Shown: positions 26,059 to 35,714 of the stretch, one piece after another
Layout: each line of letters begins with the position of its first letter
Numbering within the stretch: position 1 is the stretch's first letter
Source: UBA7985 sp965661545
Lineage (GTDB): Bacteria; Pseudomonadota; Alphaproteobacteria; UBA7985
Length of the DNA stretch: 64,000 bases
Direction of reading: 5' to 3'
NCBI GenBank assembly: GCA_965661545.1
Contig: CBFIEF010000001.1
Span: 62,001 to 126,000, forward strand
Position numbers and translations under genes: made by a program
The notes under the pieces: generated by a model
Database searches by the model: none
Seen by the model: only the letters and a program-made list of their open reading frames with translations
What the model was told of the DNA's origin: nothing

Positions 26059-28109
26059 GCGGAAACCCTCCGGCTTGCGCCCTTCCGGAACCGACCGGCC
26101 AGCACGATTAAGAACAGCGCTTCTAGGACGGCAAGGGCGAGCAAGCCCATCACCAAGGGACGGGTCAATCGGCGTAGGCCATCGCCCCGTGACAGCGCGG
26201 AGAAGTCGGGTAAGGCCGTGACAGATGCGCGGGTCAGCGCGGATTCTTCAGCGTTAAACAGCGCCAGTGACAGCGGCACCGTCTGTGACAGCCCTTCGCC
26301 GCTGAGGAAATACAGACCGGCCTGGTCCAACCGCCACCGAGAGACGCCCAAATCATCCGTGATAACCGGTGGAATTTCAGCATCATCGGTCCGAACCACA
26401 GCGTTCCGCACGCCATCCAGCGTCAGCGGGTCGCCAGCAGCGAGGTACTGGGGGATGCGCTGGCGTCGGTCGTCCATCCACTCGAGGGTGTTCATCATCA
26501 TAAAGGTCAGGGTCAGGCAGTCGTCAGGGCCATAGATTTGGGCGTCGCGGCGGTCTTCGACTGTGTTGTCCGCTTCGGCATCCGAGGGGATGAAATTGGT
26601 GCAATAGGCATGGGGGTCGAAGCCGAGAAATAGCATCTTAGCGGCCGGAAGAAGCGCGCCATCAAACTCGGTATCTTGGCGTTCGGCGGCGAAGGCTGTG
26701 ACGATCTCGACCCGATCTTCAGCGATAACTGTCAGCGCATCTTGCGGATCTACGTCGCGCAGCAGCGGCACAACCCGTGACTTTTCGTCAGCAAAAGGCA
26801 GGGGGCGCAGCGATGGGCCAACCGTCACACGGCCAATCATGGGCTTGAGGCCGGCCATCACCGGATGACGGTTTTCCGACGCTTGCCAAGCGAACTGGCG
26901 CGCGCCGCTGCCGTCTTCCGATCGGCCAGCACCGGGGCGGGTTTCGATGACAATCGCATTGGCGTTCAGTTCTTCGAACAGGGGGCCTTCGGGACAGCGG
27001 TCAAAAATCACGGCGTCATAGCCGCGATAGTCCGCATCGTCCGTGATGCCCGCGCTTTCTGACAGGCGGATGTTGGGGTGAGGCAAGAAGCGGTCAAACA
27101 GATAGCCGTTGCCTTCGCAGCGGACGATATGCAGATCAAACTGCTGCACCACTTCCGGTACAACCCACAAGCTATCATCCAGCGCCAATGGGTCGCCGGA
27201 ACCCGAGGTCAGGATGAGTTCTTTGGGGCCAGGGCCGAGTTGTACGGTCTGCTCCAAAACCCGATCCAGCGGAAAGGTTTCACGCGCGCCCGCAGGCAGG
27301 TCAAAGGGCCGACGCAGCGTTACAACAGCTGGCTTGCCCCGGACACGTGCCGTCAGCGAAACATCGCGCAGCGGCTCAGTCCCAAAGTTGCGCAGCGACA
27401 CTTCCTTGGGCGCATCAAACAGGTTCAGTCCACCGCTCACGCCCTCAAACCCAACGTTGGAGGGCAAGTCATCGCCCACATCGATCCAGTTCAATCGTCG
27501 AGGCGCGTTGATCTCTTCGCTCAACGGGCGATCGGTCACCAGCGTCAGCGCACCAACGCCGCGTGACGCGGAAAGCGCGGCGAGGGCGGAGAGGCGCTGG
27601 TCCATCGGCGCAGGCATCGACGTGGCGCTCAGCGTGTTCAGCTGGGCCCGGGCTTCGAGGCGATCGGCCACAAACGGCACGTCGTCGCCCAAGTTGGTCA
27701 GGCTCACCAGTGCAACGCTTGCACCGGCAGCCATCGCCTTATCAATCTCTGCATCCGCAGCCGTGACGGCCCGGTCAAACCGGGTTTTCCCGTTTCCAGC
27801 TTCGGCGTTCATGGACGCTGACGTATCAACCACGATCAAACGCTTAGGCGCAGGCAAAAGCGCCGAAAGGCCGAGCGCGATTAATGCCAGCAAAGCAAAC
27901 ATCAGCGCATAGAGCCACCGGTGCCACTTGTGCGTCATCGACAGGTTCTGGAACGTGGTGCGTCGCGGCAAATCTCGAAACAGCAACAGCGAGGAAACGT
28001 CCAGCCTTTGCCGCCGCGCCGGCAGGGACAAGAACGCCAGCGCGGGCGCTAGGATCAAAGGCAAAGCCCACAGAAAAGATAGGCCAAAGGTAAAGCCGAA
28101 AACCGTCAT
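26055..28109 (-). CDS. BatA-like membrane protein with VWA domain
   Basis: 684 residues. The N-terminal 80 residues match the BatA-type (aerotolerance regulator N-terminal) region: a helix with the LWALPLILAP pattern, then LDVSSLLLFRDLPRR, and a second helix around 63-86. A VWA-like domain follows, with MIDAS motif DTSAS at 95-99. The middle part looks beta-rich and periplasmic, and there is a C-terminal membrane helix (about 650-672) with a short basic tail. It lies between DUF58 (3 nt upstream) and the double-VWA gene (4 nt overlap). In Bat systems such proteins work with a MoxR ATPase at the membrane; the exact biochemical role is unsettled. Confidence 0.85.
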   Translation of the reverse strand: MTVFGFTFGLSFLWALPLILAPALAFLSLPARRQRLDVSSLLLFRDLPRRTTFQNLSMTHKWHRWLYALMFALLALIALGLSALLPAPKRLIVVDTSASMNAEAGNGKTRFDRAVTAADAEIDKAMAAGASVALVSLTNLGDDVPFVADRLEARAQLNTLSATSMPAPMDQRLSALAALSASRGVGALTLVTDRPLSEEINAPRRLNWIDVGDDLPSNVGFEGVSGGLNLFDAPKEVSLRNFGTEPLRDVSLTARVRGKPAVVTLRRPFDLPAGARETFPLDRVLEQTVQLGPGPKELILTSGSGDPLALDDSLWVVPEVVQQFDLHIVRCEGNGYLFDRFLPHPNIRLSESAGITDDADYRGYDAVIFDRCPEGPLFEELNANAIVIETRPGAGRSEDGSGARQFAWQASENRHPVMAGLKPMIGRVTVGPSLRPLPFADEKSRVVPLLRDVDPQDALTVIAEDRVEIVTAFAAERQDTEFDGALLPAAKMLFLGFDPHAYCTNFIPSDAEADNTVEDRRDAQIYGPDDCLTLTFMMMNTLEWMDDRRQRIPQYLAAGDPLTLDGVRNAVVRTDDAEIPPVITDDLGVSRWRLDQAGLYFLSGEGLSQTVPLSLALFNAEESALTRASVTALPDFSALSRGDGLRRLTRPLVMGLLALAVLEALFLIVLAGRFRKGASRRVSA

Positions 28110-28112
28110 GGA

Positions 28113-29216
28113 TCAGACCGCCTCGATTTCTGCAGGTTCACCGGCATAGCCCTGACTGGCCATCGCCGCGAGAATACGGTGCACGTCGCTGCGGTTGTGA
28201 TCCCCGGCAGCACCGGCGTCAAAGGACGCGTGGCCGAGGTTGAGACTGCGTGCGGCCCCAGACAGCGCAGCGCCGTGCGCGGATCGAACGCGGGTGTAGG
28301 CCTTGGACGCTGCACGGGTAAAGGCGAGGCGTTGCAGCACGCCGCTTTCCATATCTACGATCTGACGCGCTTGGCTCAGATCCTGATCCTGCGCGCCGGA
28401 AACCTGACACAGCACCCCGCGAATGTTGGGGTGGCTGAGGAACTTCAATCCGCGTGCCACGTTCTGTGCAGACAGCATCAGACGCCGCCGCGCCTGCGCG
28501 CGCACACTGTTCAGCAGCCCGCGCTCTGTCGACGTTAGCGGCAGTTGCGGTAGGTCTTGCGGGACGGCGTCATTCATCCGGTCGTCGTCGACGTCGAACA
28601 GCAAGTCGGTCAGAACCACCACTAGCGCCCCCTGATTGCGCCAGTCCAGCGAAGCGGCACCAAGCGCGTCAAAGTTAGTTGCGCCGCTGGGTTCCAGCCC
28701 AGCAAGCCGTTCACGCATCGAGCCAAGCAGTTGGCGTGCGTGCAGCACGTTGATAACCCGCTCGCTCGCTACGCTATCGCCAAAGGGCATAACGCGCACG
28801 GCGTAACCGCTGTTCAAGCCAATCAGTGCCAATTGCAGGGTCAGCTCGATCGTCGAGCGGAATTTGTCCTGCCAGCCGCCTGTTGCCATCGAGGCGGAGG
28901 TATCCAACGCCAAAACCAGGCGGGGTTGGTGTTCGTCTTGGACCAAACGGGTATAGAGCCGCTTTGACCGACCATAGAGCGACCAGTCCACGCGCCGCAC
29001 GTCATCACCGGGCGTGTAGGTCCGGTGCTGTTTGAACTCCAAGCTGTCGCCGTCCAGCGAGTTCAGGTGCGGCCCCATCGCCGCGCCGCGTGGGGGGATC
29101 CATTGCGGCGGCAAGGTCAAGTCGCCCACTGCGCGCAGAAACGCTGGGTCCAAGTCGTCAAGACGCCTGTGCGCACCCATCGGCTCGGGCTGGAGATCAG
29201 GAGAAGATTGGGCCAA
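28113..29216 (-). CDS. DUF58 domain protein
   Basis: 367 residues, predicted soluble. The DUF58 signature is present as GDDVRRVDWSLYGRSKRLYTR (key GDDVR-RVDW), followed by a VWA-like segment LALDTSASM and a later TDLL. DUF58 proteins are nearly always encoded beside MoxR AAA+ ATPases and are thought to be adaptors or substrates of them. Spacing is 4 nt to the moxR stop and 3 nt to the BatA-like gene, so translation is likely coupled. Confidence 0.92.
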   Translation of the reverse strand: MAQSSPDLQPEPMGAHRRLDDLDPAFLRAVGDLTLPPQWIPPRGAAMGPHLNSLDGDSLEFKQHRTYTPGDDVRRVDWSLYGRSKRLYTRLVQDEHQPRLVLALDTSASMATGGWQDKFRSTIELTLQLALIGLNSGYAVRVMPFGDSVASERVINVLHARQLLGSMRERLAGLEPSGATNFDALGAASLDWRNQGALVVVLTDLLFDVDDDRMNDAVPQDLPQLPLTSTERGLLNSVRAQARRRLMLSAQNVARGLKFLSHPNIRGVLCQVSGAQDQDLSQARQIVDMESGVLQRLAFTRAASKAYTRVRSAHGAALSGAARSLNLGHASFDAGAAGDHNRSDVHRILAAMASQGYAGEPAEIEAV

Positions 29217-29220
29217 CGAT

Positions 29221-30414
29221 CTAGTGACCCAAGTGGCTTACGGCGTCCGCAATCAGGCGGTCGCTGTCCATGCCGTCAATCGCGGCCCGGTGGTTAAGGA
29301 TCACTCGGTGACGCAAAGCAGGGCCAGCAACGCGGGCGATCAGGTCAGTGTTGATGTTCGGCAACCCTTCGACCAGCGCGCGCACCTTTGCCGCCAAAAC
29401 AAGCGCCTGTGCTCCTCGGGGCGATGGGCCGTACATGACATATTCGTTTGCCGTGCTCAGGCCGCTCGGGCGACCGTTGACGGGATTGAGCGTCTGGCAG
29501 AGCGCGACCGCGAAGTTCAGCGCGCTTTCTGGTGTTTCGACCAGCAGAGGCAGGGACTGCAAGTACTGCAGCTCTTCAAAGGTCAGCCCTTCGACCTGCT
29601 GCGCCGTTTCGCTTCGCTCGCGCTGGATGCCCGTGGTGTGCGTAACAATACCGGCCAGCAAGTCATCATCCGGTGACGGAATCACCAGCTTATAGAAGAA
29701 GCGGTCGAGCTGAGCTTCGGGCAGGGGATAGGTGCCTTCTTGCTCGATTGGGTTTTGCGTGGCGAGTACGTGGAACATGCCGCTGGCATCTGTCCCTGTA
29801 TCCGGTGCGGCGACATCGTTACCCTTGGTGTAGTCCTGACCGGGCTTATAGGTTGTGCCCGCAACCGTCATTTGTCGCTCGGCCATGGCTTCGAGCAGGG
29901 CGGCTTGGGTTTTCGGGCTGGCGCGGTTGATCTCATCGGCCAGCAGGATGTTTGCGAAGATCGGACCGGACTGAAACTCAGGATACAGACCACCGCGCTC
30001 ATCGGTGCGGAGGATGGTTGTCCCGGTAATGTCCGCAGGCATCAAATCTGGCGTGAACTGAACCCGGCCAAACTGAAGCCCAAGGGCGGAACCCAGGGAT
30101 CGAACCAGCGTGGTTTTCCCCAGTCCTGGACGCGACTCGAGCAGGACGTGCCCCTTGGCGAACAAGGCCGTCAGCAGCTCACCGACGAAGTCGTCTTCGC
30201 CTTCAGGTGAGAGTATGTCTTTCCGAACCTCGGCAGCAATAGCGTGAAAGCGCGCTGCGAAGTGTTCGATGCTGGCCGCATCCAACCGCTGCATTGGCTC
30301 AGAAACTGGCGCAGAAACTGGCTCAGATACCGGTTCCGGTACAGGTTCTGGCGCCATCACCGCTTCGTCGGCAACAGCTGCGGGGTTCTCGTCGTTTGTG
30401 GCTTCGGTGTTCAT
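29221..30414 (-). CDS. MoxR-family AAA+ ATPase
   Basis: 397 residues. An N-terminal extension of about 60 residues contains a repetitive PEPV/SEPV tract encoded by 12-nt tandem repeats (about 30296-30350). The AAA+ core has Walker A SRPGLGKTT, Walker B ILLADEINR, the MoxR-typical SPKTQAALLEAMAERQ stretch, sensor 1 ATQNPIEQEGTYPLPEAQLDRF, and the C-terminal lid. MoxR ATPases act as chaperones that mature or activate VWA proteins, and here three VWA-type partners follow directly. It is 62 nt downstream of the TPR-like gene. Confidence 0.93.
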   Translation of the reverse strand: MNTEATNDENPAAVADEAVMAPEPVPEPVSEPVSAPVSEPMQRLDAASIEHFAARFHAIAAEVRKDILSPEGEDDFVGELLTALFAKGHVLLESRPGLGKTTLVRSLGSALGLQFGRVQFTPDLMPADITGTTILRTDERGGLYPEFQSGPIFANILLADEINRASPKTQAALLEAMAERQMTVAGTTYKPGQDYTKGNDVAAPDTGTDASGMFHVLATQNPIEQEGTYPLPEAQLDRFFYKLVIPSPDDDLLAGIVTHTTGIQRERSETAQQVEGLTFEELQYLQSLPLLVETPESALNFAVALCQTLNPVNGRPSGLSTANEYVMYGPSPRGAQALVLAAKVRALVEGLPNINTDLIARVAGPALRHRVILNHRAAIDGMDSDRLIADAVSHLGH

Positions 30415-30476
30415 ACTGTTTCGTCTTTGCTTCTTGGCATTGGCGCGGAAAAGTGTTGGGCAGGCGGGTCGTTGGA

Positions 30477-32717
30477 TCAGTCCCAGCGGCCCCGGTATCG
30501 TTCAGGTACAGATTGGCGCGGACGCAGTCCCGTATCGTCCAACAGGTACGAGCCAGACTGCCCGGTGTTGGGGTCTAAAGTGGTTGAGCGGTCGATGTTG
30601 AACTGTCGATCTGGCAGGCCGGTGTAGTAGTCCAGCGGCTCACCCGCGTCATCCAAGCCGCCAACGCTCTGTTCGTCCAGCAAGTCGTCCAAGGCCCCAT
30701 CCGGCACTTCACTGTCGGAGACGTCCAAACCAGTCTCGCCCTCACCTTCGCCAGTCATGGGCGCAGGTCGCTGCTGTTGCTGCGGGGGCTGTCGGCTAGA
30801 CTGCAAGAAAGGGGGCGGCACATAAGTGTCAGGGTCGCACAGTGGCGGGGTTGGCTGGTCGGGTGTTGGCAGGAAACGGTAGCCGGTCACGACACCACCC
30901 AACAGCACAGCACCTGCTGCAAACAAAAGTGGGCTGAGCGCGAACGGGAAGATCCAGCCGGGGATACCCTTACCCGTGACTTCGCTTGCGCGGGCAACCA
31001 GTGCCGGGTTCCGCTCTGCGAGTTCTGTGGTCGGGTTGGAACCAATCGCGGTGACAAAGGCTTCCAAGCTGCCGCCGGTCGCCATGCCCGCATCAATGCG
31101 CTCGGCCACTTCCACCGGTTTCTGTTGGCGTGTGCTGGCAAAGACGATGATTGCGATCGATGCAGCTAAGAACGCAAATCCGGCTGCAAGCGCACCCAGT
31201 CGCGGCGCGTCTGTCCATTCATAAACGCTGTCGTAAACCAGATTGTCGTCGCGCCATTTAAAGACTTCAACCGACGCCCAATCCAGCACCAGCAGGCCCA
31301 AAGTAATAGCGGCCAGCACGGCCAGCATCAGCAGCAGCGTGGCAACAAAATAAAGCGCCAGCACCCATACGCGTCGGGTGGTCTGGTTGGACAGGATGCG
31401 CGCTGTTTGCGGATCGCGTTGGCGCAGGGGGGCAATCAGCGATGGGGCGATCATGCGCGACCCGATCAGCGAAAGCAGGGTCAAGACAGTCAGCGCAGCC
31501 ACGCCAACAAACGGCCAAATCTGGCCCCAAGGCCGAACCAGCTCAGCGCGCGTTTTTTGCGCTTCGGCTTCGGTAAGCTCTCGGGCTTGGTCGCGGAAGT
31601 CTTTAGCATCATCGCGCCGCCCCATCAGCGTCGCGGTCCGCCCCAGAATCACGAGCGAGCAGGACTGCGCGGTCTGGTCTCCACGCTGTTCTTGGATCAG
31701 TTGGATCTGGTCAAAGGTCTCATAGGCGCGATCATACTCGCGCACCGCCAGCCAAAACCGCCCGATCAGCTCCAGTATTTGCAGAAAACTGGCTGACTCC
31801 GCGAAGTCAGGCGAAAGCGCTGCCAGCTCGTTTACGTTGGCATCAATGGCCGTTAGTGCTTCCATTCCGCCATTGCTCAAGTCCGCCAATTGCCGAAAAA
31901 CGTCGATCAGCAGGCGAAGCTCTGGGTTCCGATTGCCAATGCCGAGATAGGCCTCGATCAACTGCGTCCCGACTTCTTCTTGCAGCACCACCGGCTGATA
32001 GGGCAGCAAGAGCGCGGCGGCGAAGACTTCTGTTTCCGTCATGTCGAGGAAGTTGTAACGCGCCGGGTCTAGGATGATGCGGCTCAATTCCGCGGTCATC
32101 GCATCAAGGCCGGATGCAATTTCCACCAGCCGTTGCGCTTCAGGGTCGTTCTGGTCTCGTCGCAATGCCAGTTCAGCGAGGCGGTTGGCTTCGGCAAAGT
32201 CGCTGGCCAGCAGGGATACTTGCCCCTTGAGCACCAGCACAGGGGACGGCGCATTTCGGTCGCTGAAGTCACTGAGCAGGTTTTGGACAGCGTCGATGTT
32301 GCCCTCCGACATGGCGAGTTCCGCCAGCGCATAGTCTGCAAGCTCGGCGGTGAATGGCAATTTGGTTGTCGGTTCTGCCTGCTCCGATGCATCCAGCATC
32401 AAATCTGTCAGCGCATCGTTGCGATCCGCGTACAGACTGCTGAGCACCAGCCAGCGATACAAGCGTGCCTCGTCAGGCTGTTGTCTGGCATAGGTCAGGA
32501 AGTGTTTGTAGGCTCGAGCATACTGCTGGTTTGTCAGCATTGCGCGCCCTGTTTTCACCAGGCCATTGATTCGACGCTCTTGGTCCGAAAGACGATTTAT
32601 CTGCGCATCAGCAACGGGAATAAAAGAAACCACCGAAACAAGCAGGATCGCGGCGGCGATCAGTCTGAAAGCCTGCTGGATCCAAAGCATCCGTGTTGGG
32701 CTGCGTCCCATGACCAT
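30477..32717 (-). CDS. Large TPR-like membrane protein, first gene of the MoxR-VWA operon
   Basis: Not recognised as a named family. With the ATG at 32717 it has 746 residues. A signal or anchor segment (about 10-32, ending near PVADAQ) is followed by a long helical region with TPR-like spacing (YARAYKHFLTYARQQPDEARLYRWLV, ADYALAELAMSEGN, and others), then four membrane helices in the second half. A Pro/Gln-rich tract and an acidic C-terminal tail follow. In Bat operons a TPR protein (BatE/BatB-like) accompanies MoxR, so this may be its counterpart. The open frame extends to 32834, but the anchor fits the later start better; a second ATG lies at 32711. Confidence 0.72.
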   Translation of the reverse strand: MVMGRSPTRMLWIQQAFRLIAAAILLVSVVSFIPVADAQINRLSDQERRINGLVKTGRAMLTNQQYARAYKHFLTYARQQPDEARLYRWLVLSSLYADRNDALTDLMLDASEQAEPTTKLPFTAELADYALAELAMSEGNIDAVQNLLSDFSDRNAPSPVLVLKGQVSLLASDFAEANRLAELALRRDQNDPEAQRLVEIASGLDAMTAELSRIILDPARYNFLDMTETEVFAAALLLPYQPVVLQEEVGTQLIEAYLGIGNRNPELRLLIDVFRQLADLSNGGMEALTAIDANVNELAALSPDFAESASFLQILELIGRFWLAVREYDRAYETFDQIQLIQEQRGDQTAQSCSLVILGRTATLMGRRDDAKDFRDQARELTEAEAQKTRAELVRPWGQIWPFVGVAALTVLTLLSLIGSRMIAPSLIAPLRQRDPQTARILSNQTTRRVWVLALYFVATLLLMLAVLAAITLGLLVLDWASVEVFKWRDDNLVYDSVYEWTDAPRLGALAAGFAFLAASIAIIVFASTRQQKPVEVAERIDAGMATGGSLEAFVTAIGSNPTTELAERNPALVARASEVTGKGIPGWIFPFALSPLLFAAGAVLLGGVVTGYRFLPTPDQPTPPLCDPDTYVPPPFLQSSRQPPQQQQRPAPMTGEGEGETGLDVSDSEVPDGALDDLLDEQSVGGLDDAGEPLDYYTGLPDRQFNIDRSTTLDPNTGQSGSYLLDDTGLRPRQSVPERYRGRWD

Positions 32718-32942
32718 GCTCGTCTTTGTCTCTCGTTCCGTTCCAGACGACCCCGCGCGGGCGCTCCGTCTGTTGCTCAAAAGGTATTTAGGGTCTTGTG
32801 GCCACTTTCCCAATGCCGTGAGGTCGCATTTCATCGCTTCGAAATCACAAACATGGCATTACAATCGTCATGGTACTGATGAGGGGGCAGCGTGGCGAAA
32901 AGCGGGCCAACTCAATCAAAATCTGCTGCTGAAGAGTTTGTG

Positions 32943-33197
32943 ATGATCCGTTTGCTCTATTTCGCATGGGTTCGCGCCCAAATTGGCCTTGATGAAGAGC
33001 GCCAAACTCCGCCGAAGTCGCCCCTGACGGTTTCGGAAATGCTCGACTGGCTCCCAACGCTGGGCACCGGGCACGCAGCCGCTTTGGAACAGCGTGCGCG
33101 ACTTCGGGTGGCGGTGAACCAGCAGTTTGCAGACCCCGATACCCTCATTCATCCCGGCGACGAGGTCGCGGTGTTTCCTCCCGTGACGGGCGGTTGA
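32943..33197 (+). CDS. moaD: Molybdopterin synthase small subunit MoaD
   Basis: 84-residue beta-grasp protein beginning MIRLLYFAWVRAQIG and ending in the diglycine PPVTGG needed for thiocarboxylation; the residues around DEVAVFPPV are also typical. MoaD donates sulfur to cyclic pyranopterin monophosphate, together with MoaE. No moaE or other molybdenum-cofactor gene lies in the window, although a MOSC-domain protein does. I use the ATG at 32943, which gives the standard length; the frame extends to a GTG at 32892. Its stop is directly adjacent to the stop of the convergent PBP1A gene. Confidence 0.88.
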   Translation: MIRLLYFAWVRAQIGLDEERQTPPKSPLTVSEMLDWLPTLGTGHAAALEQRARLRVAVNQQFADPDTLIHPGDEVAVFPPVTGG

Positions 33198-35714
33198 TCA
33201 GAAAATCGCGTCTGAGGACCTTATAACTCTCGTTGCTGGCCCGTTGGTCGCGGGTGTTTCTGTCGTGGTGCCTGATTGCGCGTTCGTTGCGTTGCTCGCG
33301 CCGCTGTCATCTGCCGCGCCAGAGCCTCGGGTGCCCTGCACAACGGTTTCACGTGTCTCACTCGTATCACCGATGACGCGGCCATCACTGGCCACACGAC
33401 GAACGTCAATCACGCCCGTATCAGGGTCGATGGTCGAGAACTTCACGCCGTTGGGGTAGCGGAACGGTGTGATCGGTGTGCCTGCCAGTGCTTCATTCAT
33501 AAACGCAGCAAAGATCGGTGAAGCGGCCTTACCGCCACTTTCGCGATTACCCAGAGACCGGGGTGTGTCGAAGCCAACGTAAACGCCAACAACCAAGTCA
33601 GGCGAAAAGCCGATGAACCAAGCGTCTTTGGCATCCTGCGTGGTGCCGGTTTTGCCGCCGACGGGGCGGTCAACAACTTGACCAACTCGGCGCTGCGCGG
33701 TTCCACGCTCCACCACGCCGCGCAGCATGGAAACGACATGGTACGCCGCCAACTCGCTGGTGACTTGTTCGGCATGTTCAAACACGGCGGGCATCGAAGT
33801 CCGCTCCCAGTCTTCAGCGAGATTACAGTCCACGCAATTGCGCTTTTCGTGACGGAACAACGTACGGCCATAGCGATCTTGCACGCGGTCGATCAGTGTT
33901 GGCTCGACCTGCTTTCCGCCGTTGACCAGCATTCCGTAAGCCGTGGTCAGGTCCATAAGTGTTGTTTCTGCTGTGCCGAGTGAGATGGCAAGATAGGGCG
34001 GAAGGTTGTCATGGATGCCAAAATCTCGGGCGATTTCGACAATTCTGTTCATCCCGACTTCGTTCGCCAGCCGAACGGTCATCAAGTTGCGCGACCACTC
34101 CAATCCAGCATAGAGCGGCTGTCGGCCCCAAAAGGTGCCGTCGTAGTTCTGTGGACGCCAATCTTCCTCATCTTCACCGCGCGCTGGGATAATCCAGGGG
34201 TTATCCAAGACGGTCGAATTTGGTGATAAGCCCTGTTCCATCGCTGCGAGGTACACAAACGGCTTAAACGTCGAACCCGGCTGTCGTTCTGCCTGTGTCG
34301 CGCGGTTCAGTGCGCCGCGAGAAGGGTCATAGGCGTAGCCGCCCACCAGCGCCAGAATTCGGCCCGTGTGTGGGTCAAGCGCAACCAGCGCGCCTTCGAT
34401 CTCTGGCGTCTGTTCGAGATTGTAAGCGCCCGCACCGCGCGGGGATGTCAGGATGATATCGCCGATCGCCATGACGTCGCGTGGCAGGGTGGGCGAGCGG
34501 CCAACCGTGTCGTCGTCGATCTTGATTTTGGCCCAACGGTAGCCCTCAAACGGTACGGTTCCGGTGGTGCCGTCTTCAAACCCGATCAGCGCATCGCGTT
34601 CTTGCAGCTGCAAAACAGCGGCTGGGCGGAAATCCAGTGTGTCGTAGGGCAGTTCCGCCGTTGCGAGTTCTGCTTCCCAATTGTTGATGTCAACAAAGCC
34701 CAAAGGGCCGCGGTAGCCGTGGCGACGGTCATAGTCCATCAGGCCATCACGCAGCACGCGCTGCGCCAACTCCTGCAGCTCGGTGTCCATTGTCGTGCGC
34801 ACGGACAAGCCTTCGGTCCGAACGACTTCTGGCCCGTAGGTCTTGGAAAGTTGGCGGTAAGCTTCGGTGCTGAAGTAGCCGGTTTCGTCGGTCGCGGCGG
34901 CGTTCGAGCGGACCTGAAGATCAAATCCCGGCACAACATCCCGCAGCGCATCGGCTTCTTCGATGGTGATGTAGCCGTTTTCGGCCATCTGGTTCAGCAC
35001 GTAAGAACGACGCTGCATGCCGCGCGCCAGCTCTTCTGGATCGTCCGGTTCATAGTTCGACGGTCCCTTAATCACCGAAGCGAGGTAGGACGCCTCGGAG
35101 ACCGTCAAATCGGCAACGGCTTTGTCGAAGTAGGCCAGCGAGGCTTCAGCGAGGCCGTAAGCGCGCAAGCCAAAGAAGATCTCGTTAAGGTACAGCTCAA
35201 TGATATCATCCTTGCTCAAGTCTCGCTCAAGCCGCCAAGCGATGAACGCTTCCCTTATTTTTCGCTCAACCGTATAGGTGTCGCCCGTGATGAAGTTCTT
35301 GGCCACCTGCTGCGTGATGGTCGAGCCGCCGGCCAGTCGCTGCCCTGAGGTGGCGCGGCTGATGTTGCGAACCATCGTCTTTGCCAGCGAGACAAAATCC
35401 ACGCCGCCGTGGTTGTAGAAGTCTTTGTCTTCGGCGGAGATAAAGGCGTGGATAACGTGCTCGGGCACTTGGTCGATGGGTATAAACAGGCGTCGTTCTT
35501 CAGCAAACTCAGCCATCAGCGAGCCGTCCGCGGCGTGCAGACGGGTGATGACCTTTGGCTCGTATTCCTTGACCACGTCATGATCAGGCAAGTCGTGGCC
35601 GTAGCGGTAATACATGTAACCGCAACCGCCGGTGAGCAGTAAAAACCCGGCAACCATACCCAGAAGGAAGGTCATGAATATGAAGCGGACGATGCGGTAG
35701 AAGAAGGAGACCAT
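33198..35714 (-). CDS. mrcA: Penicillin-binding protein 1A
   Basis: Bifunctional class A PBP of 838 residues. A membrane anchor (about 11-32) is followed by the GT51 glycosyltransferase domain with catalytic Glu95 in AEDKDFYNHGG and GGSTITQQ. Next come an OB-like insertion and the transpeptidase domain with STFK (Ser481), SRN in LEWSRN, and KTGTT (Lys688). The C-terminal tail is low-complexity Ser/Thr/Ala. It synthesises and crosslinks peptidoglycan. It is downstream of amiC in neither direction: both are on the minus strand, with amiC upstream at 35917-37257 and about 200 nt between, so they may share a promoter, as in other alphaproteobacteria. Confidence 0.95.
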   Translation of the reverse strand: MVSFFYRIVRFIFMTFLLGMVAGFLLLTGGCGYMYYRYGHDLPDHDVVKEYEPKVITRLHAADGSLMAEFAEERRLFIPIDQVPEHVIHAFISAEDKDFYNHGGVDFVSLAKTMVRNISRATSGQRLAGGSTITQQVAKNFITGDTYTVERKIREAFIAWRLERDLSKDDIIELYLNEIFFGLRAYGLAEASLAYFDKAVADLTVSEASYLASVIKGPSNYEPDDPEELARGMQRRSYVLNQMAENGYITIEEADALRDVVPGFDLQVRSNAAATDETGYFSTEAYRQLSKTYGPEVVRTEGLSVRTTMDTELQELAQRVLRDGLMDYDRRHGYRGPLGFVDINNWEAELATAELPYDTLDFRPAAVLQLQERDALIGFEDGTTGTVPFEGYRWAKIKIDDDTVGRSPTLPRDVMAIGDIILTSPRGAGAYNLEQTPEIEGALVALDPHTGRILALVGGYAYDPSRGALNRATQAERQPGSTFKPFVYLAAMEQGLSPNSTVLDNPWIIPARGEDEEDWRPQNYDGTFWGRQPLYAGLEWSRNLMTVRLANEVGMNRIVEIARDFGIHDNLPPYLAISLGTAETTLMDLTTAYGMLVNGGKQVEPTLIDRVQDRYGRTLFRHEKRNCVDCNLAEDWERTSMPAVFEHAEQVTSELAAYHVVSMLRGVVERGTAQRRVGQVVDRPVGGKTGTTQDAKDAWFIGFSPDLVVGVYVGFDTPRSLGNRESGGKAASPIFAAFMNEALAGTPITPFRYPNGVKFSTIDPDTGVIDVRRVASDGRVIGDTSETRETVVQGTRGSGAADDSGASNATNAQSGTTTETPATNGPATRVIRSSDAIF

